DNA from: an uncultured Lacticaseibacillus sp.
GTDB taxonomy: Bacteria; Bacillota; Bacilli; Lactobacillales; Lactobacillaceae
Assembly: GCA_934339215.1 (NCBI GenBank)
Contig: CAKRHU010000101.1
Span: forward strand, 1 to 6,236
Length of the DNA stretch: 6,236 nt
Direction of reading: 5' to 3'
Positions within the stretch are counted from its first letter, which is position 1. Every line of letters starts with the position of its first letter. The notes beneath the pieces are model-generated. The model was not told where the DNA came from, did no database searches, and worked only from the letters and a program-made list of their open reading frames with translations. Of the stretch, positions 5,662 through 6,236 are shown in pieces. The position numbers and the translations under genes are program-made.

Positions 5662-6236
5662 ATGTTTGCCATTATTATGCACCACACACACGGCCGGGCG
5701 CGGTGGGCCTTCTTCTTGGCCCCTTTGATCATGCTCGGCGAAGTCGCTTGCGACCTACAACAGCCGACTTTAATGTCGCAAATCATCGACACGGGCTTGG
5801 CGCACGGCGACGGGCAATATGTCTTACATCATGCCTTATTAATGCTGATGTTTGCCGTACTCGGCTTAATTTGCGGGGCCACCTGTGGCACACTTGGCAG
5901 TTTTGCCTCGTTAAAAATGGGCGAATCGCTGCGCGCTGAAATGTTGCAAATTGCCTTGTCCACTCGCGATGCCGCCGGATTAAAGCCTGCGACCTTGATC
6001 ACGCGCATCACCAATGACGTCACCCAAATGCAAAACTTGGTGATGATGGTCACCCGCGGCATGGTGCGTGCGCCCATGTTGCTACTTGGCGGCATTGTGA
6101 TGTCCACATTAGTGTGCCCGGACTTGGCACCAATTTTATTTGTCATTATGCCGATGCTCGTGATTTTTATTTTAATCGTCATGCGGCGCTCGCTGCCTTT
6201 GTACACCCAAATGCAAGCGGCGATCGATCGCGTTAA
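5662..6236 (+). CDS. ABC exporter half-transporter, membrane domain, 3' end outside the window
   Basis: The first 191 residues of an ABC-type exporter subunit; such proteins run to about 580 residues, with a six-helix membrane domain followed by an ATPase domain. ATG 5662 has TTGGAG (5648-5653) 8 bases upstream. An in-frame ATG at 5620 lies inside the terminator hairpin and is rejected. Hydrophobic segments are seen at about 16-30, 57-80, 138-151 and 156-174. Typical membrane-domain signatures are QPTLMSQIIDTG (34-45) and TLITRITNDVTQMQN (111-125). The pattern resembles one subunit of heterodimeric multidrug exporters such as B. subtilis YheI/YheH (BmrC/BmrD) and Lactococcus LmrC/LmrD, so a partner gene probably follows outside the window. 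The substrate is not deducible. The family is clear although the nucleotide-binding domain is not in view. Confidence 0.9.
   Translation, partial: MFAIIMHHTHGRARWAFFLAPLIMLGEVACDLQQPTLMSQIIDTGLAHGDGQYVLHHALLMLMFAVLGLICGATCGTLGSFASLKMGESLRAEMLQIALSTRDAAGLKPATLITRITNDVTQMQNLVMMVTRGMVRAPMLLLGGIVMSTLVCPDLAPILFVIMPMLVIFILIVMRRSLPLYTQMQAAIDRV

Noticed and set aside
5654..5682. TTGACA (5654-5659) as the -35 of a promoter for the ABC exporter
   Set aside because: Transcription would start inside the coding region, and the next in-frame ATG (5731) is within the first membrane segment; no good -10 exists at proper spacing.

Overview
The window looks like chromosomal DNA of a low-to-mid GC Gram-positive bacterium of the Lactobacillus group (Lactobacillaceae). 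The clues are strong AGGAGG/AAGGAG ribosome binding sites, intrinsic terminators, a T-box leader in front of an asparagine biosynthesis gene, an MsrA with the N-terminal extension I recall from lactobacilli, and a two-subunit-type ABC exporter. Species is not resolved. I see no insertion sequence, CRISPR array, tRNA or rRNA.

Layout. (1) 1-779, +: msrA, methionine sulfoxide reductase, entering from outside the window. (2) 778-804: a palindromic terminator shared with the convergent gene. (3) 803-1204, -: a small MarR-type regulator, divergent from (4) 1315-1872, +: a LysE/RhtB-type exporter. Two near-identical palindromic operators lie between them. (5) 1873-2494: a hairpin, about 230 bases without a recognisable gene, then a promoter and a complete T-box with asparagine specifier AAC. 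(6) 2495-3502, +: asnA, ammonia-dependent asparagine synthetase, closed by a 19-bp-stem hairpin. (7) 3600-3710: operator-like repeats and a near-consensus promoter. (8) 3744-5448, +: a two-gene operon, a DJ-1/PfpI-family protein overlapping an Old Yellow Enzyme-family flavin reductase by 8 bases. (9) 5445-5574: small ORFs in two frames, probably a relic. (10) 5549-5641: a promoter followed at once by a terminator hairpin, 20 bases before (11) 5662-6236, +: the first third of an ABC exporter half-transporter, cut by the window end.

How it fits together. Each transcription unit carries its own local control: MarR operators for the exporter, uncharged tRNA-Asn sensing for asnA, and possibly attenuation for the ABC exporter. 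MsrA, the DJ-1 protein and the OYE enzyme all fit repair or removal of oxidative and electrophilic damage. The DJ-1-OYE pair resembles in logic the E. coli nemA-gloA unit. No entirely new system is evident. The points most worth a second look are the attenuator-like leader of the ABC exporter, the paired MarR operators, and the DJ-1-OYE operon.
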